Source: an uncultured Pelagibacteraceae bacterium
GTDB lineage: Bacteria; Pseudomonadota; Alphaproteobacteria; Pelagibacterales; Pelagibacteraceae
Assembly: GCA_902516425.1 (NCBI GenBank)
Contig: CABXYE010000001.1
Coordinates: 1 to 64,000 of the forward strand
Length of the DNA stretch: 64,000 nucleotides
Reading direction: 5' to 3'
The position numbers and the translations under genes were made by a program. The notes under the pieces were generated by a model. That model worked only from the letters and a program-made list of their open reading frames with translations. It did no database searches and was not told the origin of the DNA. Shown piece by piece: positions 18,901-26,502 of the stretch (the first letter of the stretch is position 1; every line of letters starts with the position of its first letter).

Positions 18901-19099
18901 TTTAGTAATAGGAAACATCGGCCCAGGTGCAGGGGAGGGTTCAAGACTTGCGGTTGGTTCTACAATTTTAGGTGGAATGATTATTTCAACTTTCTTTACT
19001 TTGTACGTCACTCCTACAATGTATCTGGTGTTAGCAAAAAATACAAAAAGAATTGATGTAGTAGATTTAGAACTAAAAAAAGAGTTGTCTAAAAAATAA
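15971..19099 (+). CDS. RND-family multidrug efflux permease (HAE1/AcrB type)
   Basis: This proton-driven inner-membrane exporter has 12 helices and two large periplasmic loops. The opening SIKRPTVSWVMSLILIIFG is the typical first helix. TM4 carries GIITDDSVIMTDAIYRRIE, containing the acidic proton-relay pair, and the second half has ISTKNSILIVDYANQIR as its counterpart. The length (1042 aa) is normal for HAE1 pumps. It is cotranscribed with the adaptor. Substrates could be toxic compounds, bile-salt-like molecules or lipids. In a streamlined genome a housekeeping export role is plausible, but this is inference. The 3' end overlaps the convergent transglycosylase-like gene by 11 bases. Confidence 0.93.
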   Translation: MFITELSIKRPTVSWVMSLILIIFGLFVFWKLPVRELPNGIQPPVVQVQVDYKSAAASIVDQEVTQVVEDVIGGAEGIKNIDSKSENGRSTINVEFDTSIDLDNAANDIRERVARVVDNLPTESDPPQILKRAAGFTTTMWLSLSSSSWSDLELGDYAERYLVDQFSSVKNVGRIRVGGLRELSIRVWIDPIKLAANDLTIKEVEFAIRGENVNLPAGTLEANNIDLTINLDKSYNDINTIKQIPIKKAGNRVILLSDVANVEFGPVSEKTLFKAQTKDQINLKTVGIGIYARSGASTVELSNDIKKKIVEVKKSLPEELDLRVSFNRANYVEAAIEEVYKTLIIAFILVVLIIYLFLGNLKAVIVPAIALPVSLIASFLGLYIFGLSINIFVLLSFILAIGIITDDSVIMTDAIYRRIENGETPLVAAYRGSKQISFAIVATTLILVAVFLPLIFIGGISGTLFRETAIALSFSIVVSSFVALTLSPMLASKFLQKKKSKRFFIQKFEKFFSNFANFYKETLVFVINKTKSVSFFIIIIIIASALLFNFSKKELLPMEDRGAYLIIGSTDEGSSFEYTQEQAQKVEARLIPLLQAEDSPYSRFIMRVPGFGNSANSYNSFIIISLLDDWKNRKKGQQVILREAIGKIVTLPQALAFPISPQSIRVSNYNKPVQVVIYGNTYDELEEVQKKVIRKLRSNKNLSRIESDYNRNKPEVKLIINKNKAKDLGVSTKSIGETLETLYGGKKITTFNKLGKEYPIIVQQYLSDRRKKEGVSKIFVRSETNGKLISLANLVSFKEEGSAKQLARYNRQRAVTISANINEGYTLTEAIKYIENVMNDLAPENQIAWKGKSEEIKETSNELYIIFALALLTAYLVMAATFNSFIHPFIIILTVPLAIFGGLVFILFLNSSVNIFSQIALIILIGISTKNSILIVDYANQIRSAGKSIELAVKDACAVRFRPIIMTSLSTMIAMMPLVIGNIGPGAGEGSRLAVGSTILGGMIISTFFTLYVTPTMYLVLAKNTKRIDVVDLELKKELSKK

Positions 19100-19688
19100 T
19101 ATATTTTTTTTTGTTTAATTTACTTTTACATTTAAGTAATTGTTTTTTATAATTATTAGATTGTCTCTCAACTTTTTTAGCTAGACCAATCACTTTTTTG
19201 TTTTTTTTATAATTTTTATAATTTCCCCAACCCTCGTGATATGCGAGATATTGTTTAAAAGCATCTTTCTTTGATATCTTTAAAATATTTTCTGTTTTAT
19301 TTGTATACCATCCAATAAAATCAACACTATCTCTAAATCTTGCTCTTGTGGCTAAATTATTACCTGTTTCTTTTTTATACTGCTCCCAAGTCCCTTTGAC
19401 TGCTTGAGAATATCCAAAAGAACTTGAAGGTCGCTTATAGGGTATTACTTTAAAAATTTTTTGTCTTGGTGGTTTAGCAAGCCAGTCAAAATCAGACTCC
19501 ATTTTGATTATCGCTAGTTGAATGTAAATAGGTGTGCCCCATTTTTGCTCAACTTTTTTTGTATGTTTATACCATAAATATCTCTCACTAAAAATTGAAC
19601 AACTGTTGGATGTATTTGAAGGAATTGATGAGCAGCCGATTGAAAAAAAATAAACAAAAATAATTAATTTATTTTTTAAAACTCTCAT
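19089..19688 (-). CDS. Lytic transglycosylase-like lipoprotein (SLT/lysozyme-like fold)
   Basis: The product probably cleaves peptidoglycan glycan strands in the periplasm. It has a signal peptide with a lipobox-like SIGC (cysteine near residue 19), so it should be lipid-anchored. The lysozyme-like domain shows IIKMESDFDWLAKP near residues 60-73, where Glu64 is the expected catalytic acid, and SSSFGYSQAVKGTWEQYK further on, like the GLMQ/GxSQ motif of SLT enzymes. The C-terminal 50 residues are very lysine-rich. It overlaps the VanZ-like gene by 20 bases and the convergent RND gene by 11. Confidence 0.8.
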   Translation of the reverse strand: MRVLKNKLIIFVYFFSIGCSSIPSNTSNSCSIFSERYLWYKHTKKVEQKWGTPIYIQLAIIKMESDFDWLAKPPRQKIFKVIPYKRPSSSFGYSQAVKGTWEQYKKETGNNLATRARFRDSVDFIGWYTNKTENILKISKKDAFKQYLAYHEGWGNYKNYKKNKKVIGLAKKVERQSNNYKKQLLKCKSKLNKKKYIIF

Positions 19689-20067
19689 ATTTATTTATAA
19701 ATTTATTAAAAAGAATTACAACAATAACACCTGATAAATTTCCAAATAGATCAGACCATTGAAAACTTCTTTCAGGTATAACTAGGTGAAAAATTTCAAG
19801 TATAATAGACAAAAAAATCAAATAAATTATCAAAAAGATATTTTTCTTTTTTAGATTGGTAAAAGTAAAAAAGCCAATAATTGAAATTAGCGCAAATATA
19901 TAAAAATGATTTGACGATATTATAAAATCAGGCGTTAATTGAGGTTGAATATCTTTATTGCCATAAATTATCCAGCCTAATAAACTTCCTGGATATAAAT
20001 ATAAGATGACTAAGAGGGTATTAATTAGATAAAATATTACTTTATGAGTGGAAAAAAAATTTAACAT
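19669..20067 (-). CDS. VanZ-like family membrane protein
   Basis: This small membrane protein has four predicted helices (about residues 10-32, 50-70, 75-97 and 110-126). Between helices three and four it has the VanZ-like pattern EIFHLVIPERSFQWSDLFGNLSG, in which the glutamate, ERSFQWSD and GN..G positions are the conserved ones. VanZ itself confers low-level teicoplanin resistance, but most bacterial members have no known function. It is the first gene of a pair with the transglycosylase-like lipoprotein, so a link to the cell envelope is reasonable. Confidence 0.75.
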   Translation of the reverse strand: MLNFFSTHKVIFYLINTLLVILYLYPGSLLGWIIYGNKDIQPQLTPDFIISSNHFYIFALISIIGFFTFTNLKKKNIFLIIYLIFLSIILEIFHLVIPERSFQWSDLFGNLSGVIVVILFNKFINKYESFKK

Positions 20068-20111
20068 TTAGTTTAATGAATTTTTTATAAATTATTTTTG
20101 AATATGACAAG

Positions 20112-20825
20112 ATGAGTTTTTTAATATTAGTCAGACATGGTCAAAGTACTTGGAATCTTGAAAAAAGATTTACTGGTTGGGTTGATGTTGATCTGACAGA
20201 ACAAGGTAAAATAGAAGCTGAAAGGGCTGGTTTACTTATCAAAAATCAGAATATCAGTATAGATTTTTATTATTCTTCATTTCAATTAAGGGCAAACAAT
20301 ACTCTTAAGATAATACAAAAAGTATTAGGATCAAAAAAAGATTTTGAAAGAGCATGGCAACTAAATGAAAGACACTATGGTGAGCTTACTGGATTAAATA
20401 AAATTGAGACTGCAAAAAAAATTGGTGAAGATAAAGTTTTCGAGTTTCGAAGATCTTGGGATATTAAGCCTGTAGCGCTAAGTAGAGAAAGTTCTTATCA
20501 TCCACTAAATATTAAAACATATAAAAAAATACCTAAAGAGTTCATTCCTGATACAGAGTCTTTAAAAGATACATATAATAGAGTTTTAGAATATTTCAAA
20601 AAAGATATAGAACCTAAACTAATAGATAAAAATGTATTAATTACAGCCCATGGAAATTCTATAAGAGCTTTATGTAAATATCTGCTCAATTTAAATAACG
20701 ATCAAATTACAAGTTTAGAAATTCCAACAGGAAATCCATTAATAATCAAATTTAGTGAAAATTTGAGAATAAATGAATGTAAATATCTAGATAAAGAGAG
20801 ATCTAAAAACCTTTTAGTTTTTTAA
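20112..20825 (+). CDS. gpmA: 2,3-bisphosphoglycerate-dependent phosphoglycerate mutase
   Basis: This enzyme interconverts 3- and 2-phosphoglycerate in glycolysis and gluconeogenesis. The histidine phosphatase signature LVRHGQSTWN is at residues 6-15 with phospho-accepting His9. FTGWVDVDLTEQG, NERHYGELTGLNK and TAHGNSIRALCKYL follow in the standard order. The length (237 aa) fits dPGM. It is a single gene, divergent from the VanZ-like gene, and its 3' end overlaps the convergent murU by 23 bases, the longest tail-to-tail overlap in the window. Confidence 0.94.
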   Translation: MSFLILVRHGQSTWNLEKRFTGWVDVDLTEQGKIEAERAGLLIKNQNISIDFYYSSFQLRANNTLKIIQKVLGSKKDFERAWQLNERHYGELTGLNKIETAKKIGEDKVFEFRRSWDIKPVALSRESSYHPLNIKTYKKIPKEFIPDTESLKDTYNRVLEYFKKDIEPKLIDKNVLITAHGNSIRALCKYLLNLNNDQITSLEIPTGNPLIIKFSENLRINECKYLDKERSKNLLVF

Positions 20826-21492
20826 AAATTTCTAAGTTTGTTAAGTGGTAAAATTTATTAGTGCTCTCAAATCCAATTAATTGTTGTTTCGTTAATAATC
20901 TATTCCAAATTTTAGTGACCGAGAAGTTTTTTACATCATATTCATTAAACAAATTTTTATTCAATATTTGGCAACCGGTATATATAAAGTTTTTTTCAAC
21001 ACTTTTGTTAATTATGTTATCTTTTAAATTAAAATCACCCCCTAGATTATTGTCGAAGCTTAACTTTTTATTCACTAGTAAGAGAATATTATTTAAATTA
21101 TTTTGAAAATAATATTTTTGCATATCATTTATTTCACTTACATAATTTTCATTCCAAATAGTATCAGGATTAAAAACAAAAAAATCATCACTATCTGAAT
21201 AGTTAATCATATTCAAAATTCCTCCGCCTGTATCTAAAATATCTCTGCCATCGTCTATAATTTTTATTTTTACTGGAAAATTTTTATCTTTAAAAAAGTC
21301 ATTAATTTGTTTACTTAAATAAAAAGTGTTTAAAAAAATATTTTCAACTCTTAATTTAATGATTGTATCAATACAATCTTCTAAAATTGTTTGATTTTTT
21401 ATTTGAAGTAAAGGCTTAGGCTTTTTAAGAGTTAAAGGATTTAATCTTTTGCCAAATCCAGCACACAGAATTAAAGCAGTATTAATTTTCAT
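20803..21492 (-). CDS. murU: N-acetylmuramate-1-phosphate uridylyltransferase-like nucleotidyltransferase
   Basis: This nucleotidyltransferase makes UDP-MurNAc from MurNAc-1-phosphate in the anabolic cell-wall recycling route. The N-terminus has LCAGFGKRLNPLTLKKPKPLL, the GxGxRLxPLTxxxPKPLL signature of sugar-phosphate nucleotidyltransferases. VFNPDTIWNENY near residue 115 is the metal and sugar site. The length (229 aa) fits MurU. It overlaps the AmgK-like kinase by four bases, and kinase plus uridylyltransferase is the known AmgK-MurU pair. An alternative sugar-1-phosphate substrate is possible. Confidence 0.85.
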   Translation of the reverse strand: MKINTALILCAGFGKRLNPLTLKKPKPLLQIKNQTILEDCIDTIIKLRVENIFLNTFYLSKQINDFFKDKNFPVKIKIIDDGRDILDTGGGILNMINYSDSDDFFVFNPDTIWNENYVSEINDMQKYYFQNNLNNILLLVNKKLSFDNNLGGDFNLKDNIINKSVEKNFIYTGCQILNKNLFNEYDVKNFSVTKIWNRLLTKQQLIGFESTNKFYHLTNLEIFKKLKGF

Positions 21493-22427
21493 AAGTTTTT
21501 TTTGAAATTATCTTTTAATAATTTTTTTAAATCCAAGAAAATTTCATTTTGATTGATCCTTAAAGAAATCAAATCCCATGCGTAAGGTATTAATTTTAAA
21601 TAATTCTCTTTTTTATCTCGGATTGCTAGACGTGTAAATATTCCAATTATTTTAAGGTTTCTTAAAATTGATAAAATTTCAAAATCGTTTTTTATTTTCT
21701 TTTTATCAAGTTTTTTTTGACTATCTATATAGAAATTAAAAATCTTTTTTTTTAGATTTTTTGAAGTTTTTAATCTAACATCATCCACTAATGAAGCTAA
21801 ATCATAAGATCTATTCCCAATTAAAGCATCCTGACTATCGATTACACCTATATTATTGTTAACAAGCATTAAATTAGAAACATGAAAATCTCTATGGACA
21901 AATATATCATTTTTCATCTTAAGGCATGATGATAAAATTTTAATTATTTTTTTAAACTTTTTATTAAAGTTTTGCCTCTTATTTTTTGACAAATTTTTTT
22001 TCACATACCACTCACAAAATAAATTAGCTTCTTGAATTAATATTTCATTTTTATACTCGGGTATTCGATAATATTTATTTTTAAAATTTCTAATTTTTTT
22101 ATTCTTTATTGATTGTAGTTGATTAAGTAATTTTATTATATTTTGAAAATGTAAAAACTTTTTTTTTTTACTTCTTTTTAAAATTTTAAAAATTGTCTCA
22201 TTTCCAAAATCTTCAACCTCAATATAATTATTTTTATAATTTTCTTGATATAATTTTGGTGCCAAAATTTTATTTTTATTTAAAATTTTACTAATTGCGT
22301 CATATACTAGAAGATTTTTAAATTTGTTTTTTTTTGCAAAAATTACTATGGAGCTACTATCACTATACCTCTTTCTAAAAAACTTTCTGGTTGATGCGTC
22401 CCCTTTTAATTTTTTAAGATTCCTCAT
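21489..22427 (-). CDS. amgK: N-acetylmuramate/N-acetylglucosamine kinase-like phosphotransferase
   Basis: This aminoglycoside-phosphotransferase-fold kinase probably phosphorylates MurNAc or GlcNAc at the anomeric position to feed MurU. The catalytic loop is VHRDFHVSNLM near residues 175-185, followed by the metal motif GVIDSQDALIGNRSYDLASLVDD, both typical of AmgK. The length (312 aa) is normal. It is unusually lysine- and asparagine-rich even for this window. It sits between tsaE and murU, the usual alphaproteobacterial order. Confidence 0.85.
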   Translation of the reverse strand: MRNLKKLKGDASTRKFFRKRYSDSSSIVIFAKKNKFKNLLVYDAISKILNKNKILAPKLYQENYKNNYIEVEDFGNETIFKILKRSKKKKFLHFQNIIKLLNQLQSIKNKKIRNFKNKYYRIPEYKNEILIQEANLFCEWYVKKNLSKNKRQNFNKKFKKIIKILSSCLKMKNDIFVHRDFHVSNLMLVNNNIGVIDSQDALIGNRSYDLASLVDDVRLKTSKNLKKKIFNFYIDSQKKLDKKKIKNDFEILSILRNLKIIGIFTRLAIRDKKENYLKLIPYAWDLISLRINQNEIFLDLKKLLKDNFKKNL

Positions 22428-22437
22428 TTATTTAAAA

Positions 22438-22893
22438 TTATAATTTTAAACCTTTAATTTTTAATATTCGTTTTTTGTAATCATTTCCATATTCAAAATT
22501 TAATTCTATCAAATTTTTTGGTTTAGGTTTTATTTTTTGTGGCCACTCAATTAATGTAATAGCGTTGGAAATATTATCAAATAATCCTAAATTCCGAATT
22601 TCATCAAAACTCTTTATTCTAAATAAGTCATAATGATTAATCTTAATCTCTTTAATTTTGTATTCGTTTAATAAATTGAATGTAGGACTTGTGACTTCAG
22701 TTATTTCAAGTCTGTTTTCTTTTTGAAAATTGTTTATTAGATACCTAATAAAAGTAGTTTTTCCAACCCCCATCTCACCTACAAAAAAAACTACGTGCCC
22801 CAATTTTAATTTTTTTGAAATCTTCTTAGCTAATTCCTCTGTTTTTTTTTCTGAAGATAGATTTATTAAATCACTTTTAATAGCGATAGGCAT
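22438..22893 (-). CDS. tsaE: tRNA threonylcarbamoyladenosine biosynthesis ATPase TsaE
   Basis: TsaE is the ATPase that supports the TsaB-TsaD complex in forming t6A37 on ANN-decoding tRNAs. The P-loop [15 protein letters not shown] is near residues 39-53, and [13 protein letters not shown] and [12 protein letters not shown] follow as conserved blocks. The 151-residue length is standard. Its start lies inside the 3' end of ahcY (17-base overlap), so translation is coupled. A genuine start about residue 6 of the longest frame cannot be excluded. Confidence 0.93.
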   Translation of the reverse strand: MPIAIKSDLINLSSEKKTEELAKKISKKLKLGHVVFFVGEMGVGKTTFIRYLINNFQKENRLEITEVTSPTFNLLNEYKIKEIKINHYDLFRIKSFDEIRNLGLFDNISNAITLIEWPQKIKPKPKNLIELNFEYGNDYKKRILKIKGLKL

Positions 22894-24163
22894 TTGGCTT
22901 GAAAGGTCCCTCTACTCCTACACTGATATAGTCTGCTTGTTCTTTTGAGAGAGTAGTTAGTTTTGCGCCAACTTTTTTAAGGTGTAATGTTGCTACCTTT
23001 TCATCTAAATGTTTTGGTAAAACATAAACTTTATTTTCATAATTTTTATAGTTATTCCACAATTCTATTTGAGCAATAACTTGATTTGTAAAAGAAGCAC
23101 TCATTACAAAGCTTGGATGACCTGTGGCACAACCCAAATTTACCAATCTTCCTTCTGCCAATAGAATTATTCTTTTTTTGCTAGGTAATTCAATTTCGTG
23201 AACTTGGGGTTTTACTTCAGTCCATTTATAATTTTTTAGTGCCTCAACTTGAATTTCATTATCAAAATGCCCAATATTACATAAAATTGCTCTATCCTTC
23301 ATGTCTCTCATATGATCAGCTGTAACGATATCTTTATTACCTGTTGCAGTAACAACAATATCTGCCTTGCTAATTGCTTCATCCATTAAAACAACTTCAT
23401 AACCCTCCATCGCTGCCTGTAGTGCACATATTGGGTCAGCTTCTGTAACTAATACGCGAGCTCCACTTTGCCTTAAAGATGCAGCGCTTCCTTTCCCAAC
23501 ATCACCAAAACCAGCAACGATTGCAATTTTTCCTGACATCATTACATCAGTTGCTCTTCTAATTCCGTCAACTAAGCTTTCTCTACATCCATATAAGTTA
23601 TCAAATTTTGATTTAGTCACAGAGTCATTCACATTAATTGCGGGAACCAATAAAGAATTTTCTTTTTCCATTTTGTTTAAAGCTTTTATACCTGTAGTTG
23701 TCTCTTCTGAAACTCCTTTAACTTCCTTCAATAAATCTTTATATTCATTATGCATCATTGCTGTTAAGTCACCACCATCGTCTAAAAGCATATTAGGTTT
23801 CCAACTTTTCTTACCTTCAATAGTTTGTTTTATGCACCAAAGATACTCTTCCTCCGTTTCTCCCTTCCACGCATAAACAGGAATGCCTGCTTTTGCAATA
23901 GCGGCTGCTGCGTGGTCTTGAGTGGAAAAAATATTACAAGAAGACCATCTTACCTCTGCGCCTAAGTCTACCAAGGTTTCAATCAATACTGCTGTTTGTA
24001 TTGTCATATGTAAACAGCCTATAATTTTTGCACCCTTTAAAGGAGACTTGCCATTATACTCCTCTCTTAAAGCCATAAGTCCTGGCATTTCACTTTCAGC
24101 AATTGAGATTTCCTTTCGACCAAATTCGGATTGCGATAAATCTTTTACTTTATAATCTTCCAT
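22877..24163 (-). CDS. ahcY: Adenosylhomocysteinase
   Basis: AhcY hydrolyses S-adenosylhomocysteine to adenosine and homocysteine, removing the inhibitory product of all SAM-dependent methylation. Conserved features are [28 protein letters not shown], the NAD-binding [10 protein letters not shown], and the C-terminal [13 protein letters not shown] whose lysine and tyrosine contact NAD. The length (428 aa) is the short bacterial form. No Shine-Dalgarno is visible before the ATG: the leader reads AACCTCCG, which resembles the complement of one. It is first of the ahcY-tsaE-amgK-murU run, 45 bases after chvG. Confidence 0.96.
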   Translation of the reverse strand: MEDYKVKDLSQSEFGRKEISIAESEMPGLMALREEYNGKSPLKGAKIIGCLHMTIQTAVLIETLVDLGAEVRWSSCNIFSTQDHAAAAIAKAGIPVYAWKGETEEEYLWCIKQTIEGKKSWKPNMLLDDGGDLTAMMHNEYKDLLKEVKGVSEETTTGIKALNKMEKENSLLVPAINVNDSVTKSKFDNLYGCRESLVDGIRRATDVMMSGKIAIVAGFGDVGKGSAASLRQSGARVLVTEADPICALQAAMEGYEVVLMDEAISKADIVVTATGNKDIVTADHMRDMKDRAILCNIGHFDNEIQVEALKNYKWTEVKPQVHEIELPSKKRIILLAEGRLVNLGCATGHPSFVMSASFTNQVIAQIELWNNYKNYENKVYVLPKHLDEKVATLHLKKVGAKLTTLSKEQADYISVGVEGPFKPNAYRY

Positions 24164-24208
24164 CGGAGGTTTTCTAACAATTTAAAATTAATTAATCAAT
24201 AGAACTCT

Positions 24209-25750
24209 TTAAACTTTTGGAAACTCTATTTCCATGTTTGCACCTTTTTTATCTTGTCTATTAGATGCTTTTATTGTGGCATTATGTAAATCAACTAAAT
24301 TTTTTACTATATTTAGCCCAAGTCCAGAATGTTGTCCGAATTTATCTGGTCTATTACTGTAAAACCTCTTAAATATTCTATTTGTATCTTTTTCTTTAAA
24401 ACCCTGTCCCTCATCTAGTACCTTTATATGTACTTTATCATCGAGCGATTTCGAAACTTGTACAATTACGTCTTTATTATCTTCACTAAAAGAAACTGCA
24501 TTATCTAAAAGGTTAGCAATGATTTGTTCGACTCTATTTTCAATTCCATAAATAAAATATTTTTTTTTACCATCATTTTTATAAGAAATATTAATTCCCC
24601 TTTTTAATTTATAAATACTATTGAAATCATCCACTACTGACTTAATTATTGGCCCAATATCTAATTTTTTAATTTTCTCTTTACTTAGTGCAACTTCATC
24701 TTTTAACATTTGTGAATAATCAGTTATCAATCTCTCTATTCTTTGTACATCGTGGCTCAAAATATTAATCAATTTAAGTCTTTGTTCTGAATCTTGTGTG
24801 TCATGCAAAATTTCAGATGCACTTTTTAATGATGCTAATGGATTGCGAATTTCGTGAACAAGATCCCTTGAAAAATTTTCTGCGTGTGAAATTCTTTTTT
24901 GTAATTCTAAAGTCATATCATCTAAAGAATTAGAGAGCAGGCCAAGCTCGTCATTTCTTAATTTCAATGTATCAATATTTGTTTTTTTTGAGTCTTTATT
25001 TTTTATGATTTTGGTATAACTAACCAAGTTTTTGATCGGTTTTAAGAAATATCTATTTAAAACAAATGAAAAGATCAATATAACGACTCCAACTGCAATT
25101 GCTGTTCTAATAACAAATGTTTTTCTCTCGTCTATAGCAGCTTTAATATCGTTAGCATTTTCTGTTATTGCCAAATATCCAATATTTTTTCCATCTTTCA
25201 TCACATTCTTAATTGTAGTTAATTTAAATTTATTAAATTCCTCTTCAGTGAATGTAAAAGGAATACCAAAATTTTTAGATATAGAGTAATTTAATAGAAC
25301 ATCATTTAAAGGTACATTGTTTTTATTTCCAATATCTATATTTTTTTTCTCAGTGTTTTTTTCTAATGTTGTAGAGTTCAATATCTCTAACTCAATAGTA
25401 TCTAATCTTTGTGAAAATGATCTTGGGTCTAAATCTAATGTATCCGTATCTCCTATTAAATTAAGTTTATCGTCAAAAAATATTACTCTATCTAAATTTT
25501 GAAAAAGAAATCTTGTTGAAAACAAAAATTGTTTAACGTCTTTTTCAACAAATTTTACATTTAATCTTGTTAGATTATCAATTGTATTATTGATAACCTC
25601 AATATGATTGGAGGATTTTTTTTTTATTAAATTTGGTTGAACATTTTTTAAATAAATAAATGTAAATAGTCCAATTATTGTAAAAAAAATTGAATTTATG
25701 AATAAAAATTTCTTTAAAATTGATAAGTTTTTAAGATAATTGCTGAGCAT
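24209..25750 (-). CDS. chvG: Sensor histidine kinase, ChvG type
   Basis: This membrane sensor is the partner of the adjacent ChvI regulator; in rhizobia ChvG/ChvI responds to envelope and acid stress. Layout: TM1 at about residues 14-30, a periplasmic sensor region of about 180 residues, TM2 near 215-235 (IAVGVVILIFSFVLNRYF), HAMP, then HisKA with the H-box LVHEIRNPLASL, and HATPase with ANLLDNAVSF, DEGQGF and HSGLGLNIV. The start overlaps the chvI stop as TAATG. The periplasmic domain sequence is not one I recognise beyond ChvG position and synteny. Confidence 0.88.
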   Translation of the reverse strand: MLSNYLKNLSILKKFLFINSIFFTIIGLFTFIYLKNVQPNLIKKKSSNHIEVINNTIDNLTRLNVKFVEKDVKQFLFSTRFLFQNLDRVIFFDDKLNLIGDTDTLDLDPRSFSQRLDTIELEILNSTTLEKNTEKKNIDIGNKNNVPLNDVLLNYSISKNFGIPFTFTEEEFNKFKLTTIKNVMKDGKNIGYLAITENANDIKAAIDERKTFVIRTAIAVGVVILIFSFVLNRYFLKPIKNLVSYTKIIKNKDSKKTNIDTLKLRNDELGLLSNSLDDMTLELQKRISHAENFSRDLVHEIRNPLASLKSASEILHDTQDSEQRLKLINILSHDVQRIERLITDYSQMLKDEVALSKEKIKKLDIGPIIKSVVDDFNSIYKLKRGINISYKNDGKKKYFIYGIENRVEQIIANLLDNAVSFSEDNKDVIVQVSKSLDDKVHIKVLDEGQGFKEKDTNRIFKRFYSNRPDKFGQHSGLGLNIVKNLVDLHNATIKASNRQDKKGANMEIEFPKV

Positions 25751-26457
25751 TAACTAACATTCCATCTATATCCGCTTCCATATCTGGTTTCTATAGCTGA
25801 GAATTCGGGATCAACTTTTTTGAATTTTTTTCTTATTCTTTTAACATGACTATCAATTGTTCTATCTTCTATATCTGTGTCTTCTCTATAAGCTATATCC
25901 ATCAATTGAGCTCTCTCTTTTATTATTCCTGGTCTTTTAGCTAGCTCTTTGACAAGTAAAAATTCTGTAGTAGTCAATTTATCTGGCAACTGTTTTCCAT
26001 TCCATTCACACTCTAACTGAGAAGGATCCAGTTTTAATTTTCCATGTGATATGATACTTTTATATTCTTCAAGGGTTTCCTTGGAGTCTTTTTTTCTAAG
26101 CTGAACTCTAATCCTCTCAATTAAAACTTTTATCGAAAAACCACCTGATTTTTTTACAAAATCGTCGGCACCTAATTTTAAACCTAATAATTCATCAATT
26201 TCTTCATCTTTGGAAGTTAAAAATATAACTGGTAATGAAGTTTTTTTTCTTAATTTTTTAAGTAATTCCTCACCATCCATTTTTGGCATCTTAATATCTA
26301 CTATTGCTAAATCTGGTGGATTCCTCGTTAAGCCTATCAATGCACTTTCACCATCAATATACGTCTGAACTTGGAAACCTTCTTTTTCAAGAGCGATACT
26401 TAAACTTGTTAAAATATTTCTGTCATCGTCTACTAGAGCAATTGTTTGTTTTTGCAT
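25750..26457 (-). CDS. chvI: OmpR-family response regulator, ChvI type
   Basis: This DNA-binding response regulator is controlled by ChvG. The receiver domain (1-120) has Asp10-12, phospho-acceptor Asp54 in AIVDIKMP, Thr81 and Lys103. The segment LTSKDEEIDELLGLKLGADD closely resembles rhizobial ChvI. The winged-helix domain (about 135-233) includes LTTTEFLLVKELAKRPG and ends in VRTRYGSGYRW-like sequence (IETRYGSGYRW). Oddity: after Lys103 the usual K-P-F-S reads K-S-G-G-F-S, so the nearly invariant cis-proline is lost and two residues are gained. It is the first gene of the chvI-chvG pair, 45 bases after polA. Confidence 0.92.
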   Translation of the reverse strand: MQKQTIALVDDDRNILTSLSIALEKEGFQVQTYIDGESALIGLTRNPPDLAIVDIKMPKMDGEELLKKLRKKTSLPVIFLTSKDEEIDELLGLKLGADDFVKKSGGFSIKVLIERIRVQLRKKDSKETLEEYKSIISHGKLKLDPSQLECEWNGKQLPDKLTTTEFLLVKELAKRPGIIKERAQLMDIAYREDTDIEDRTIDSHVKRIRKKFKKVDPEFSAIETRYGSGYRWNVS

Positions 26458-26502
26458 AGTTTATTATAAAAATACTAAATTGTCCTAATTTGGGCAATTA
26501 AA

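Noticed and set aside
24164..24190. AATTGTTAGAAAA before ahcY is shared with the regA leader (30446-30462 region)
   Set aside because: A 13-base match in such AT-rich upstream sequence can arise by chance; no third copy with the same spacing was found.
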